64,000 nt of DNA from Fredinandcohnia humi (GCF_001439915.1 NZ_LMBW01000008.1:66850-130849); one strand, 5' to 3'. Counted from the stretch's first letter, positions 9,845 to 18,456 are shown. Notes: generated by a model not told the origin, from the sequence alone. Made by a program: numbers and translations.

Positions 9845-9930
9845 CTATAGCAACCCGGCCACCATAGAGAATTCTCCTTAGGCCCGTGGCTTTGCGTCAT
9901 CGTTTTTCAACAATTTTGCCTTTTGTATAG
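9845..9930 (-). promoter_or_regulatory. Cyclic-di-GMP-I (GEMM) riboswitch
   Basis: On the minus strand the aptamer shows the conserved GEMM parts in order: CUAUA of P1, GGCAAA, a P2 stem AUUGUU-GAAA-AACGAU with GAAA tetraloop, the invariant GACGCAAAGCC, then ACGGGCCUAAGG, and UAUGGUGGCCGGGUUGC before the closing UAUAG of P1. A terminator hairpin follows about 35 bases downstream (9810-9779), which fits a transcriptional expression platform. No minus-strand gene begins until prfC at 9448, which has its own promoter, so the target is unclear. Confidence 0.88.
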
Positions 9931-9965
9931 TTTGGTCGTTTATCCATGCAGGTTATCTATGTTGT

Positions 9966-10535
9966 CTATCTAATGGCTTTACTCATGCGCTGATATTTAC
10001 GTTGAATGCTAATTGGGCTGCGGTTTAACCTTTTTCCAATATCGGAAAATGGTGTGCCTGTTGCGACAAGTTCGATCATGGAATGAATTTCAACGGTTGT
10101 CCATGAGCGGTAATTGACCCTCTTTTGCTTAGAACGTTCCCCTTCAACCCAACTAGGTTCAGGAACGATTGCATTTTTTTCAATTTTCGAGAAGTCAATT
10201 CGATCTTTATTGTTCTTTGCCCAACCCCAAAAATCCTCAGGTTTAATAAAGTAAAACTTTCGTGTGTTTCGTGTTGCTTTTTTTGTGTACTTAAGTCCAT
10301 GGTTGTCAATCCATAGCTTCACAGACTTGGGATCAATTTTTAATAGAGTTGCTAATTCATGCATCGTCAACTGGCCGGTGAAGGATTTCGTGTTCGAAAG
10401 CCCTAATCTCTTAATCTTTAACTCAACTGCCGTTTCCGTTCTATTTAGGTGCGTCGCAATCGTAGAGATCTTCATACGACCTACATTATCTTTCAAAAAC
10501 TCTATTTCCTCATATGTCCATGTTCGTTTCTTCAA
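9966..10535 (-). CDS. Myb/SANT-like DNA-binding protein
   Basis: A 189-residue putative DNA-binding protein with three helical modules. An N-terminal Myb/SANT-like repeat (WTYEEIEFLKDN...HLNRTETAVELKIKRLGL, about 4-48) is followed by a MerR-like helix-turn-helix (TMHELATLLKIDPKSVKLWIDNHGL, about 57-80), and a second Myb-like repeat at the C-terminus (SWTTVEIHSMIELVATG...RSPISIQRKYQRM). The start is taken as TTG 10535 because AAAAGGGG lies about eight bases upstream and the first repeat begins there; an upstream ATG at 10604 would add 23 poorly conserved-looking residues. Target unknown; such proteins are often sporulation or phage regulators. Confidence 0.7.
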   Translation of the reverse strand: MKKRTWTYEEIEFLKDNVGRMKISTIATHLNRTETAVELKIKRLGLSNTKSFTGQLTMHELATLLKIDPKSVKLWIDNHGLKYTKKATRNTRKFYFIKPEDFWGWAKNNKDRIDFSKIEKNAIVPEPSWVEGERSKQKRVNYRSWTTVEIHSMIELVATGTPFSDIGKRLNRSPISIQRKYQRMSKAIR

Positions 10536-10820
10536 ATCAAAAATCCCCTTTTCATTCTTAATAGCACTAAGAATGAAAGGCCTTTTGATGACATATACTA
10601 TCATATCATACTATTGAACTAAAAAAACATGGATAATTTTATTTTTTTGAAGAATGTCAAGTGCTATTTATACCCTTATTTATATTCGTGTAAGTCATAA
10701 CTTATAAAGAAACCAAAAGGAATACAAAATTTCTAACTATTTTAAAAATTGCTGTCGTTTCCCGGGAAATGTTGTCGGTAGAAGAAAAAAATGTCGGAAC
10801 TATTCCCTGCGCAAAATAGA
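10536..10820. other. Intergenic stretch without recognised gene
   Basis: About 285 bases, AT-rich. It should contain the promoter of the Myb-like gene. The part near 10740-10800 has the word TGTCG three times (GCTGTCG, GTTGTCGG, AATGTCGG); no operator or RNA fold is convincing. Confidence 0.4.
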
Positions 10821-10842
10821 CCCAAACCATTCCCGGTTTGGG
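10821..10842 (-). terminator. Terminator of the HtrA gene
   Basis: CCCAAACC and GGTTTGGG form an eight-pair stem 13 bases after the htrA stop; tail TCTATTTTG on the minus strand. Confidence 0.75.
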
Positions 10843-10855
10843 CCCTTTATTTCAA

Positions 10856-12262
10856 TTATTCAATTCCGGTATTATTGCTTGTTAAAGTTAATTTGGCTGT
10901 TTCAAGTTTGTCGCCGCGGTAGAAGCTTAATTCAATTTCATCGCCAATTTTTACTTTTGAATATAAGTATTTTCGAAGTTCCATTGAGCTTTTAACCTCA
11001 GTGTCATTGATTTTCACGATGACATCGGTCATTTTCAAGCCCGCTTTTTCGGCTGCAGAGTTCTGTGCAACACTTGTTACGATGACTCCTTCTTTTATAT
11101 TTTCAGGAAGGTCAGCATAATACATTCGTGGAATCTCCGCAAGGTCCGCTAAACCGATGCCGATAAATGGACGCTCAATTTTACCTTTTTCAATTAAATT
11201 ATTAATAATCGGCACAACATCATTACTAGGGATAGCAAAGCCTAATCCCTCTACACCGCTATTCGCGATTTTTAAGCTGTTAATTCCAATGACTTGCCCC
11301 CCGGTATTTAATAGGGCACCACCGCTGTTACCAGGGTTAATGGCAGCATCAGTCTGAATAACGTTTAGTTCCCAGCTACCTGCAGAGGTATCAACGGAAA
11401 TGCTGCGATCCTTTGCACTTACAATCCCTGATGTAACTGTTCTTGATAAATCGAGTCCAAGTGGGTTTCCAATTGCAAACACCTGGTCACCAGGTCTTAG
11501 TGTCTCAGAATCACCGAACTGCAGAACAGCCTCGACGTTTTTAGAATCTATTTCTAAAACGGCTAAATCGGTTAATGGATCTGTTCCAATCAACTTTGCC
11601 ATTGTTTTTTCACCATTATAAAGTGAAATTTCCACTTCATTTGCATTTTCGATTACGTGGTTATTTGTAACAATATAGGCTTTATCGCCATCCTTTTGGA
11701 AAATAACCCCGGAACCTGTTCCACTTGGGACACTTTGTGAGTTACTTCTATTAAACGGATTTTGTTGAGCTTGCATACTTGTAACACCAACAATCCCCTT
11801 TGATGCATCTTCAACCATATCCGCAACAGAAGATGTAGTGTCATTTACTGCAGTTGGTTGGATTTTTACGGGACCTGAAGCTTCAATTACTTCTGTGTTC
11901 TGTTCTGTTGCAGGCGTATCCGAATTGAAATATCCTTGCAATCCGTCAATATGTGGTGCGATTCCAAGTGTTAATGCCGAACCAAGGACACCAGCGGAAA
12001 CCATGGATAGAAAGCCTTTCATTTTCCCATTTGACTTTTTCTCTTTTGGCTTCGATGAGCGAAGAGTCGTTTCGTTGGTAATCGCCGATTGCTGAATCGT
12101 TTCTGCTTCGACTGGCTCAGCTGGCACTTGCTCTTCCACAGGCTCTAGTTTCATCTCTTCCTGTTCAGAATGAAATCCCTCAGTTTGATTTTCACTATTT
12201 TCTAGGTCGTTAGGTTGATCTTCTTTATCGTTAAATTCATCAAAACGTTTTTCGTTTTCCAT
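10856..12262 (-). CDS. htrA: HtrA/DegP-type membrane serine protease
   Basis: A 468-residue surface quality-control protease that degrades misfolded exported proteins. An acidic cytoplasmic N-terminus (1-80) precedes one membrane anchor (about 84-105). The trypsin-like domain has the triad His202 (TNNHVIENA), Asp232 (LTDLAVLEI) and Ser313 (NPGNSGGALL). A PDZ domain occupies about 365-455. Start ATG 12262 has AAGGAGG eight bases upstream; an upstream in-frame ATG lacks one. It lies 114 bp downstream of a kinase/response-regulator pair on the same strand, suggesting envelope-stress control. Which of the Bacillus HtrA paralogues it matches cannot be decided. Confidence 0.93.
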   Translation of the reverse strand: MENEKRFDEFNDKEDQPNDLENSENQTEGFHSEQEEMKLEPVEEQVPAEPVEAETIQQSAITNETTLRSSKPKEKKSNGKMKGFLSMVSAGVLGSALTLGIAPHIDGLQGYFNSDTPATEQNTEVIEASGPVKIQPTAVNDTTSSVADMVEDASKGIVGVTSMQAQQNPFNRSNSQSVPSGTGSGVIFQKDGDKAYIVTNNHVIENANEVEISLYNGEKTMAKLIGTDPLTDLAVLEIDSKNVEAVLQFGDSETLRPGDQVFAIGNPLGLDLSRTVTSGIVSAKDRSISVDTSAGSWELNVIQTDAAINPGNSGGALLNTGGQVIGINSLKIANSGVEGLGFAIPSNDVVPIINNLIEKGKIERPFIGIGLADLAEIPRMYYADLPENIKEGVIVTSVAQNSAAEKAGLKMTDVIVKINDTEVKSSMELRKYLYSKVKIGDEIELSFYRGDKLETAKLTLTSNNTGIE

Positions 12263-12376
12263 TATGAATTCCTCCTTAACTAACTCCATGTATTTATCAT
12301 AGACAAAAATTATGAACAAAATATTAACAAACCTTGAAAAGACATGGAAAAATTTGAAGAAAATCCACCTAAAGAT

Positions 12377-13780
12377 TTACTCAATTGGAATTCGAATTTC
12401 AAACTTGGTTCCTTTTCCTTTTTCACTTGACACTTCAATTTTTCCGTTATGAAGCTGAACGAGCTGTTTTACAATGGAGAGTCCTAGACCGAATTGACCA
12501 AATGGAGTTCCGGTTCGTGAGACATCGGCCTTATAAAAACGATGCCAGATGTTCTCGACTTCTGCTGGATCAATTCCAACTCCAGTATCTTCGATTTCAA
12601 TGACTGTTTCGTTCTCTTCTTCTTTGCCACGAATCCAAATTATGCCGTTTTCAGTAAACTGAATACTGTTCTTTATAATGTTAATTAAAATTTGAATCAA
12701 GCGATCGTAATCAGCTGTAATCGTTACATTTTTAGAAGCTTCAACGATTAGTTGATCATTTTTTTCATCCGCCTGCGGCTCAAGTGTATCTTTTACAACC
12801 TCCAGCACTTCGATTAATTCAATCGTTTCTTTTTGCAGTGTCACTTGATTAGATCGAATTTTTTCATAGTCGAGGTTTTCATTCACAAGGCGAATAAGGC
12901 GCTTCGTCTCCTGGCTTACTAATTGAACACCCTTTGCCTTTTCGTCTTCAGGAATCAAGTCATTTTTCAAGCCTTCAATGACACCACTAATCGTTGTGAG
13001 TGGTGTCCGCATTTCATGGGAAACATCCGCCATGAATTTCCGCCTTCGACTCTCAAGGCTTTCGATTTCCTCCATCGATTTCTGCAAACGTAGCGCCATC
13101 TCATTAAAATCATTGGATAGCTCACCTATTTCATCAAAATCGGATGAAGGCAATTTTACAGAAAAATCACCTGTGGAAATCATCGAGGTTGCTTTCCGTA
13201 ACCGTTTAATGCGCTTCACATGAATAGTTGACAAAATCCAGCTCATTAAAAGAGCAACAGCCAGTGCCAAAAACATTGTGTAAAACAAATACTGGTTGAT
13301 ATCATGTATCATTTCCTGTGTTCCGCTGATTGGTGACGCTAGAAGGACCCCGCCGACAAAGGTTTGACCAAGCATATAAGGCATTACAATGAACGTCACT
13401 TCCTGCTCAAAACGCTTATAATCCTGTTTGACTGACACAATATGGCCACTGCGGACCTTATCCCATTCTTTCTTTCTTAATTCCACTTGCGGGACAAATC
13501 CGCCGACAGCATTTAAGCTGACTCCATTTTCATCAAAAACTGTGAAATAAATATTTCGTTCACCTAACATGTTTGAGTATTGACGAATTAATGCATCGAC
13601 ATTCGATGTGCGACCAATATCGCTAACAATATTCTCACCATATGTAGTTAATTCATCGACTTTTTCCTCAAAGACAAGGTTCCCAACGTAATGTGCGAAT
13701 ACAATACTTAAAATAATAAACGCAACCACAATCACACTTATGTGACTAAAAAGCTGCTGGAACATGTACCTGAATTTCAT
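12377..13780 (-). CDS. Membrane sensor histidine kinase
   Basis: A 467-residue sensor kinase with two membrane helices (about 13-33 and 165-186) enclosing a 130-residue extracytoplasmic sensor domain, a HAMP linker (about 187-240), and a HisKA domain with His255 in DVSHEMRTPLTT. The ATPase domain has an N box (IIKNSIQFTENG), DTGVGID, and GLGLSIVKQL. The ATG overlaps the stop of the response regulator gene by ATGA, so the pair is translationally coupled. Ligand unknown; with htrA directly downstream, protein-folding stress in the envelope is a reasonable inference. Confidence 0.92.
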   Translation of the reverse strand: MKFRYMFQQLFSHISVIVVAFIILSIVFAHYVGNLVFEEKVDELTTYGENIVSDIGRTSNVDALIRQYSNMLGERNIYFTVFDENGVSLNAVGGFVPQVELRKKEWDKVRSGHIVSVKQDYKRFEQEVTFIVMPYMLGQTFVGGVLLASPISGTQEMIHDINQYLFYTMFLALAVALLMSWILSTIHVKRIKRLRKATSMISTGDFSVKLPSSDFDEIGELSNDFNEMALRLQKSMEEIESLESRRRKFMADVSHEMRTPLTTISGVIEGLKNDLIPEDEKAKGVQLVSQETKRLIRLVNENLDYEKIRSNQVTLQKETIELIEVLEVVKDTLEPQADEKNDQLIVEASKNVTITADYDRLIQILINIIKNSIQFTENGIIWIRGKEEENETVIEIEDTGVGIDPAEVENIWHRFYKADVSRTGTPFGQFGLGLSIVKQLVQLHNGKIEVSSEKGKGTKFEIRIPIE

Positions 13781-14478
13781 TTTTCGGCCTCAACAGACTC
13801 ATCGAATTTGTAGCCAACACCCCATACTGTATGGAAAAAAGGCTGGTTTGCCGTACCTAGTTTTTTACGAAGCCTTTTTATATGTACGTCCACTGTGCGC
13901 TCATCCCCATAAAACTGGTAGCCCCACACACGATCCAATAACTGTTCCCTTGAAAACACCTGCTTCGGATGCTGCGCAAAATAATACAATAAATCAAATT
14001 CCTTTGGTGTTAAATTGGTAATGGATGTCCCATTTAAGAGGACTTCCCGTGTATTCTTGTTGATTTTAAAATGTTCGGTTTGAAGGGTATCAGCTTCAAC
14101 TTCATCTGTATTCGTATTATTATAACGACGGGTAACTGCCTTAATCCGCGCCATCAAGGCAAGTGGGCTAAATGGCTTTGTAACATAGTCATCCGCTCCC
14201 ATCTCAAGTCCCAATACCTGATCAGATTCACTATCCTTTGCTGTCAGCATGATAATCGGAACGCTGCTTTTCTCCTCACGAATTTTTCGGCAGATGGTCA
14301 CCCCATCCATCCCGGGCAGCATCCAGTCGACAATGAGTAAATCCCAATTTTCCTCTTTAAAACGGTTATAGCCCTTTAGACCGTCATGGACAAACTCTCC
14401 TTCGATGCCTTCCTTTGAAAAAAACATCTCAATCATTGAACAAACACTTTCATTATCTTCTATAACTAGAACCCTCAT
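13777..14478 (-). CDS. OmpR-family response regulator
   Basis: A 233-residue regulator. The receiver domain has acidic residues Glu7 and Asp8, phospho-acceptor Asp51 (LLIVDWMLPGMDG) and Lys of YVTKPF near 101. The C-terminal winged helix (about 130-228) has LTPKEFDLLYYF and ERTVDVHIKRLRKKL. The start is ATG 14478 with AGGAG eight bases upstream; residues upstream of it are not typical of the family. First gene of the regulator-kinase-htrA run. Confidence 0.93.
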   Translation of the reverse strand: MRVLVIEDNESVCSMIEMFFSKEGIEGEFVHDGLKGYNRFKEENWDLLIVDWMLPGMDGVTICRKIREEKSSVPIIMLTAKDSESDQVLGLEMGADDYVTKPFSPLALMARIKAVTRRYNNTNTDEVEADTLQTEHFKINKNTREVLLNGTSITNLTPKEFDLLYYFAQHPKQVFSREQLLDRVWGYQFYGDERTVDVHIKRLRKKLGTANQPFFHTVWGVGYKFDESVEAEK

Positions 14479-14582
14479 GTTTCCAACTCCTACTATTGAA
14501 ACCTTACTTACTATCATTTTACAACACAAGTATCGGTTTTTAAAAGAAGGAACCCCCAAGATTGGAAGCCCCTATGAAAATT

Positions 14583-15533
14583 CTATACCTTCATTTCTCC
14601 ATGCTCGATTGCTGACTTTTCAATTTGAATCGTGGTGTGTTCAATTTTGAATTTGTCACGTATTTTATCAATTGCTTGCTGTAAAATTTCCTGACTATCG
14701 TGGTCGTCTTTAATTAAAATATGACAGGTGAGCGAATCCATGCCCGATGTAATCGTCCAAATATGGAGATCATGAACATCGATCACTCCGTTAATTTCCT
14801 CCAGTGCAGCTTTGACTTCTTTTTGGCTAATTGTAATCGGTGTGCCTTCCATGAGGATGTGAATTGAATGCGTCAAAACACCCCAAGCACTTTTTAAAAT
14901 CAGGATTGCTACCACAACAGAAATAATTGGGTCCGCAATATACCATTCAAAGAGCAGCATCAAGAAGCCTGCGATTATCGCCCCCACTGAACCTAAAGCA
15001 TCTCCTAGAACATGTAAGTATGCACTGCGAAGGTTGACGTTATTTTTGACATCGCCTTTACTAATCAATGACCAGGCACTTAGCAAATTCGCCAAAAGCC
15101 CAATACTAGCAATAATCATCATTGTCCCGCTTGCAACTGTTGGTGGTTCAAAAAAGCGTTGAAATGCCTCATACACGATAAAGCCCGCAATGACAAACAA
15201 CGTAACTGCATTAAAAAGCGCAGCCAAAATTTCAAACCGATAAAATCCATAGGTTTTCTTTGGTGATGCAGGTCTTGTTGCAAACCAAAAAGCAATTAAG
15301 CTTAATAACAGCGAACTTGCGTCACTCAGCATATGACCTGAGTCGGAAAGTAAGGCTAAGCTATTTGTGATAAGTCCGCCGAAAAATTCAAGCAGCATAA
15401 TTCCGGTAGTAATAATCAAAGCAATGAATAAGCCCTTTTTGTTACCTTCTCTCACTTCATCGAAATGATGGTGATGATGGTGACCATGATGGTCATGTCC
15501 GTGATGATGGTGGTGATGGTGATGTCCCATCAT
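14583..15533 (-). CDS. czcD: Cation diffusion facilitator, zinc/cobalt/cadmium efflux
   Basis: A 316-residue CDF transporter that exports Zn2+ and related ions in exchange for H+ or K+. A histidine-rich N-terminus (more than 15 His in the first 23 residues) precedes six membrane helices. The metal-site motifs are in place: LLSDSGHMLSDASSL in helix 2 and AYLHVLGDALGSVG in helix 5. A cytoplasmic C-terminal domain with ...VIDVHDLHIWTITSG follows. It begins 9 bp after czrA ends, with AGGAGGGG upstream of the tandem ATGs at 15533, and is expected to be derepressed by zinc through CzrA. Confidence 0.94.
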   Translation of the reverse strand: MMGHHHHHHHHGHDHHGHHHHHHFDEVREGNKKGLFIALIITTGIMLLEFFGGLITNSLALLSDSGHMLSDASSLLLSLIAFWFATRPASPKKTYGFYRFEILAALFNAVTLFVIAGFIVYEAFQRFFEPPTVASGTMMIIASIGLLANLLSAWSLISKGDVKNNVNLRSAYLHVLGDALGSVGAIIAGFLMLLFEWYIADPIISVVVAILILKSAWGVLTHSIHILMEGTPITISQKEVKAALEEINGVIDVHDLHIWTITSGMDSLTCHILIKDDHDSQEILQQAIDKIRDKFKIEHTTIQIEKSAIEHGEMKV

Positions 15534-15542
15534 TTTCCCCTC

Positions 15543-15851
15543 CTATTCATGTTCAATATGATGAATAACCTGGTGCAGCAATGTTATGACATGTTCATCA
15601 TCATATGTATAAAGGAAAGTGTTTCCTTCGCGTTGGTATGTCACTAAGCGTAAATTTCTCAGTAGGCTGAGTTGATGGGATACAGCTGATTGTGACATTT
15701 CGAGAACCTCTGCGATATGGTTGACCGAGCATTCCTCCTGTGATAGTAAATAAAGTATTTTTATGCGTGTCGGATCAGCAAGCGCTTTAAAAATCCGTGA
15801 CGCTTCGTCAATTGTTACTTGAGATAAAAAAGAATGATCTTTTTGTTCCAA
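15543..15851 (-). CDS. czrA: ArsR/SmtB-family zinc-sensing repressor
   Basis: A 102-residue winged-helix repressor. The DNA-recognition helix is in EMSQSAVSHQLSLLRNL (51-67). The alpha-5 metal site is intact: Asp85, His87, His98 and His101, the D-x-H-x10-H-x2-H pattern of CzrA proteins that bind Zn(II)/Co(II) across the dimer. No cysteine alpha-3 site is seen. It is the first gene of the czrA-czcD operon and its operator overlaps the predicted transcription start, so it is self-regulated. Confidence 0.93.
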   Translation of the reverse strand: MEQKDHSFLSQVTIDEASRIFKALADPTRIKILYLLSQEECSVNHIAEVLEMSQSAVSHQLSLLRNLRLVTYQREGNTFLYTYDDEHVITLLHQVIHHIEHE

Positions 15852-15937
15852 TTTTTAAACCTTCTTTCTTAATGGGGGCACTTTTTGATACTTACTATTA
15901 ATCATAATGATATGAAGAAGCAAAACCGCCTTACCTA

Positions 15938-15988
15938 TATGAGCATATGTTCATACATAATACTATAATACGCTATGAAAGGTGTCAA
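15938..15988 (-). promoter_or_regulatory. czrA-czcD promoter and CzrA operator
   Basis: On the minus strand TTGACA (15988-15983), a 17-base spacer and TAGTAT (15965-15960) form a strong promoter. Immediately downstream, TATGAGCAT/ATGTTCATA (15938-15955) is an inverted repeat with one mismatch of the ArsR/SmtB type, placed to block initiation. Confidence 0.85.
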
Positions 15989-16020
15989 TAATAATTGGAA
16001 ATTAATTCTCTTTCGAGGTC

Positions 16021-16135
16021 TATCGGCGAAAATTTAGTTTTTTCGCGGTTATTTTTTTCTATCGGCGATAATTCGATTCAATCGGCGTTATTTTCGTTCC
16101 CCGACGATAATCCCTTTCTATCGGCGTTAGCAAAT
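16021..16135. repeat. Array of TATCGGCGATA words, about 20-base period
   Basis: Copies of TATCGGCG(A/T)TA begin at about 16021, 16041 (degenerate), 16060, 16080, 16100 (degenerate, CCGACGATAA) and 16119, separated by unrelated T-rich filler. Steps are 19-20 bases. The array lies between the czrA promoter and the terminator of the next gene. Confidence 0.75.
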
Positions 16136-16150
16136 CCCTTCCATTTAAAA

Positions 16151-16179
16151 AACCTGCATTTCACGATGAAATGCAGGTT
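16151..16179 (-). terminator. Terminator of the acetyltransferase gene
   Basis: AACCTGCATTT pairs with AAATGCAGGTT around a seven-base loop; T-run on the minus strand. Confidence 0.85.
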
Positions 16180-16186
16180 TAACATA

Positions 16187-16749
16187 CTAATTCATTTTTT
16201 CCCATTCTTCCCGAAGTAGTCCCATACGAATCGAATCATAGTAAATACCGTTATAATACCGGCATTTTCTCATACGTGCTTCAAGTGTCATGCCTAGTTT
16301 TTGGCCGACCTTGATCATGCGGTGATTTCCAGACCAGGTGGTGTATCCTACCCTTTCGATGTAAGGGATTGTTTCAAATAAATAGTCAATCCATAGCTTA
16401 ATGGTTTCCGTTCCGTAGCCATCGCCCCAATATTCAGGAAGATAGATGACTATCCCCATTTCAAGCCATCTAGTTGCTTCGCTCTCCCAGTAAAAAATGA
16501 CCGTTCCAATGATTTGACCATCAGCTTCAATAATCATTTGATCTATCGGATAGTGTTGCATGGCAAGTTGGTGTTCGGTCTTTTTTAAATACGTTTCTTT
16601 ATCATGTACGTATGGGTGAAATAGGGCGCATCCCATTGTTTCCATTCCGGATTCGGGTCACCATAGCGCATCTCCCAAAGTGTAGGTAAATCATCTTTTT
16701 CGACTTGACATAACGTTACTTTTTCCCCTTTTATTTTGACTAGATTCAT
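16187..16749 (-). pseudogene. GNAT N-acetyltransferase, frameshifted
   Basis: Two frames give one GNAT protein of about 187 residues. From ATG 16749 (MNLVKIKGEKVTL, GGGGG upstream) the first frame reads through LWEMRYGDPNPEWKQWDAPYF. The second frame supplies HPYVHDKETYLKK and the acetyl-CoA part (LPEYWGDGYGTETIKLWIDY, about residues 107-126) to the stop at 16187. They meet at a three-base T-run (minus strand) near 16619-16621; adding one T restores one open frame. It is probably a ribosomal-protein-type or small-molecule acetyltransferase when intact. Real decay or a base-call error cannot be told apart here. Confidence 0.8.
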
Positions 16750-16845
16750 TGTATTCCCCCTGTTTTCATGGTTCCTATAGTTTTTATTCGGTACGGATGG
16801 GGAAAATCCTTTCTTTTAATGGAAATTGGGCTTGGTGGGAGTAGT

Positions 16846-16899
16846 CTATGGTTTTTAATGCTGCGCCTATGGTTTTTATTCTCAAGCCTATGGTTTTTA
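16846..16899. repeat. Array of CTATGGTTTTTA words, 21-base period
   Basis: Three perfect copies of CTATGGTTTTTA start at 16846, 16867 and 16888, exactly 21 bases apart, with nine unrelated bases between copies. It lies just upstream of the acetyltransferase pseudogene. Confidence 0.85.
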
Positions 16900-16904
16900 G
16901 CATA

Positions 16905-16939
16905 CAAAAAAAAGCATGCAGCTTGAAATCTGCATACTT
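16905..16939 (-). terminator. Terminator of the monooxygenase gene
   Basis: ATGCAG/CTGCAT stem around an eight-base loop, followed by eight T on the minus strand; directly after the monooxygenase stop. Confidence 0.85.
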
Positions 16940-16940
16940 T

Positions 16941-18038
16941 TTAATACCCAACTACTTCTAAAAAATTGTCTTTAAATGATTCTTCTTTTTTGAATTGCAT
17001 TTCTTGTTGTTGTTCGATTTCAGCTCGTCTTGCTATCTCGAATTCTTTTAATCTTGCTTCACTTACGTCTCCATCGAGTAAAGCTTTCTCAAGAATAGGT
17101 GCCAAAACATAGGCATCCTTTATTGCACAATTAATTCCGATTGCAGCCGTTGGCGTCATAGTATGAGCAGCATCTCCTAGGATGACAAGACCATCTTTCA
17201 CCCAGGTTTCTGCATTTGAACTGAACACTTTTAAGCAAACAAAGTTTTTCCAGGATTGAATGTGCTCATGAACAATCGGCTCTAATTCTGGAAAACTTGT
17301 TAAAAGTGGTTCCAAAAATGGTTTAAGTGGTTGCTTCCGTATAGAGGGAAATGTGCCTTCTTCAATATTCCAGCCAATTTGAATCATCCCGCCTGTTTGC
17401 GTGAACAATGCGAGTTGATGGCCATTGACAAGAACCATTTTTGTTGAAGGCTCCCAATCAGCAGGTGCAGGGATTTTAGCCCAAAGCACATCATAACCGT
17501 GTGTTTCCTCAGTAGCCGCAATGCCCGCAAGTCTTCGAACAGTCGAATAACGACCATCCGTGCCGACGACGACCTGGCTTGAGATATTGATTTCTTGGCC
17601 ATTTTGTTTTGATTTTACACCCGTGTAGTTGCCTTTTTCATCCTGAACTAACCCAGTGACAGTTGTGTTTAAAAGCAACTGATAATTCGGAAATTGATCC
17701 GCTTCGTTTGAAATAGCTGTTAAAATATGCGGTTGAGGAATATGGATTCCAACGTGATCGTCTACTGTTGGAGTGATTGATTTTACAATAGTTCTGTCGT
17801 AAAGATATTCAACCTTCTTCATTTTTAACAAACCAAGTGCTTCTATTTTATCGAAAAGATGATGTTCTTTTAAAATCGCTTCGGTCTCTGCATTGATGTG
17901 CTCACCTCTAAATTCACGGTCGTTTCCTGAAGTACGCTCAACAACAATGGTAGAAATCCCTTTTTCGGCTAATAAATAGCCAAGCAAAGCACCCGCAGGA
18001 CCTCCGCCAACAATGCAAACATCTGTCTGTAGATTCAT
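16941..18038 (-). CDS. FAD-dependent monooxygenase
   Basis: A 365-residue flavoprotein of the p-hydroxybenzoate hydroxylase/UbiH class. The N-terminal FAD-binding motif is CIVGGGPAGALLG (7-19), an arginine-rich FRGEHI segment follows near 43, a DG motif occurs at GTDGRYSTVRRLAG (about 164-177), and the second FAD motif is VILGDAAHTMTP (about 286-297). It should hydroxylate an aromatic or quinone-like substrate with NAD(P)H and O2. The start is ATG 18038, with GAAGGTG upstream. It stands alone; the substrate cannot be inferred. Confidence 0.85.
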   Translation of the reverse strand: MNLQTDVCIVGGGPAGALLGYLLAEKGISTIVVERTSGNDREFRGEHINAETEAILKEHHLFDKIEALGLLKMKKVEYLYDRTIVKSITPTVDDHVGIHIPQPHILTAISNEADQFPNYQLLLNTTVTGLVQDEKGNYTGVKSKQNGQEINISSQVVVGTDGRYSTVRRLAGIAATEETHGYDVLWAKIPAPADWEPSTKMVLVNGHQLALFTQTGGMIQIGWNIEEGTFPSIRKQPLKPFLEPLLTSFPELEPIVHEHIQSWKNFVCLKVFSSNAETWVKDGLVILGDAAHTMTPTAAIGINCAIKDAYVLAPILEKALLDGDVSEARLKEFEIARRAEIEQQQEMQFKKEESFKDNFLEVVGY

Positions 18039-18211
18039 GTTTTCACCTTCTATAGTAAATCGTATGATGTAAAAAGGTTTTCTAATAAGAAACAAAGTTT
18101 ACTAAACGATAATTAAATGATAACAACCAAGTTTTATTTGGTCAACTGATATTCATTTCCATACTCAACGGCAGTTACCCCCAAGTATATATTTTTAGTA
18201 GATAAAACGGT

Positions 18212-18372
18212 GTGTTGTTTTCCGCTGCAGGTACTCGCTTTCCGCGGGCGGTCCGGGAGCCTCCTCGTCGCAAGCTCCTGCGGGGTCTCCCCTGGCCACG
18301 CTTTTCCCGCAGGAGTCTCGTACCTTCCGCTACAATCAACAAGGTTACAGGCATTGCCAGCTGCTTTCAAAG
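18212..18372 (+). repeat. Dispersed repeat, copy 1 (divergent)
   Basis: A GC-rich block carrying the landmarks TTTCCGC, CGCGGGCG, CTCGTCGC, TGCGGGGTCTC, CACGCTTTTCCCGCAGGAGTC and CAATCAAC in the same order as copies at 46058-46265 and 62885-63093. It is clearly related but less similar than those two are to each other. GC content is far above the flanks. Open frames across it are by-products of composition. Confidence 0.85.
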
Positions 18373-18374
18373 AA

Positions 18375-18415
18375 AAGGCAAGGGTAAAAAACGACTCGTT
18401 TTCCCCCCTTGCCTT
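18375..18415 (-). terminator. Terminator of the rRNA methyltransferase gene
   Basis: AAGGCAAGGG pairs with CCCTTGCCTT over a 21-base loop; the minus-strand tail is TTCTTTG. Confidence 0.7.
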
Positions 18416-18456
18416 GTTTATTGGGACTTATCAGACAGCCCCTTTGTTTAATAAAG

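Noticed and set aside
16021-16135. CRISPR array
   Set aside because: Words are about 12 bases, degenerate, with 8-10 base filler and no cas genes; this is not a CRISPR architecture.
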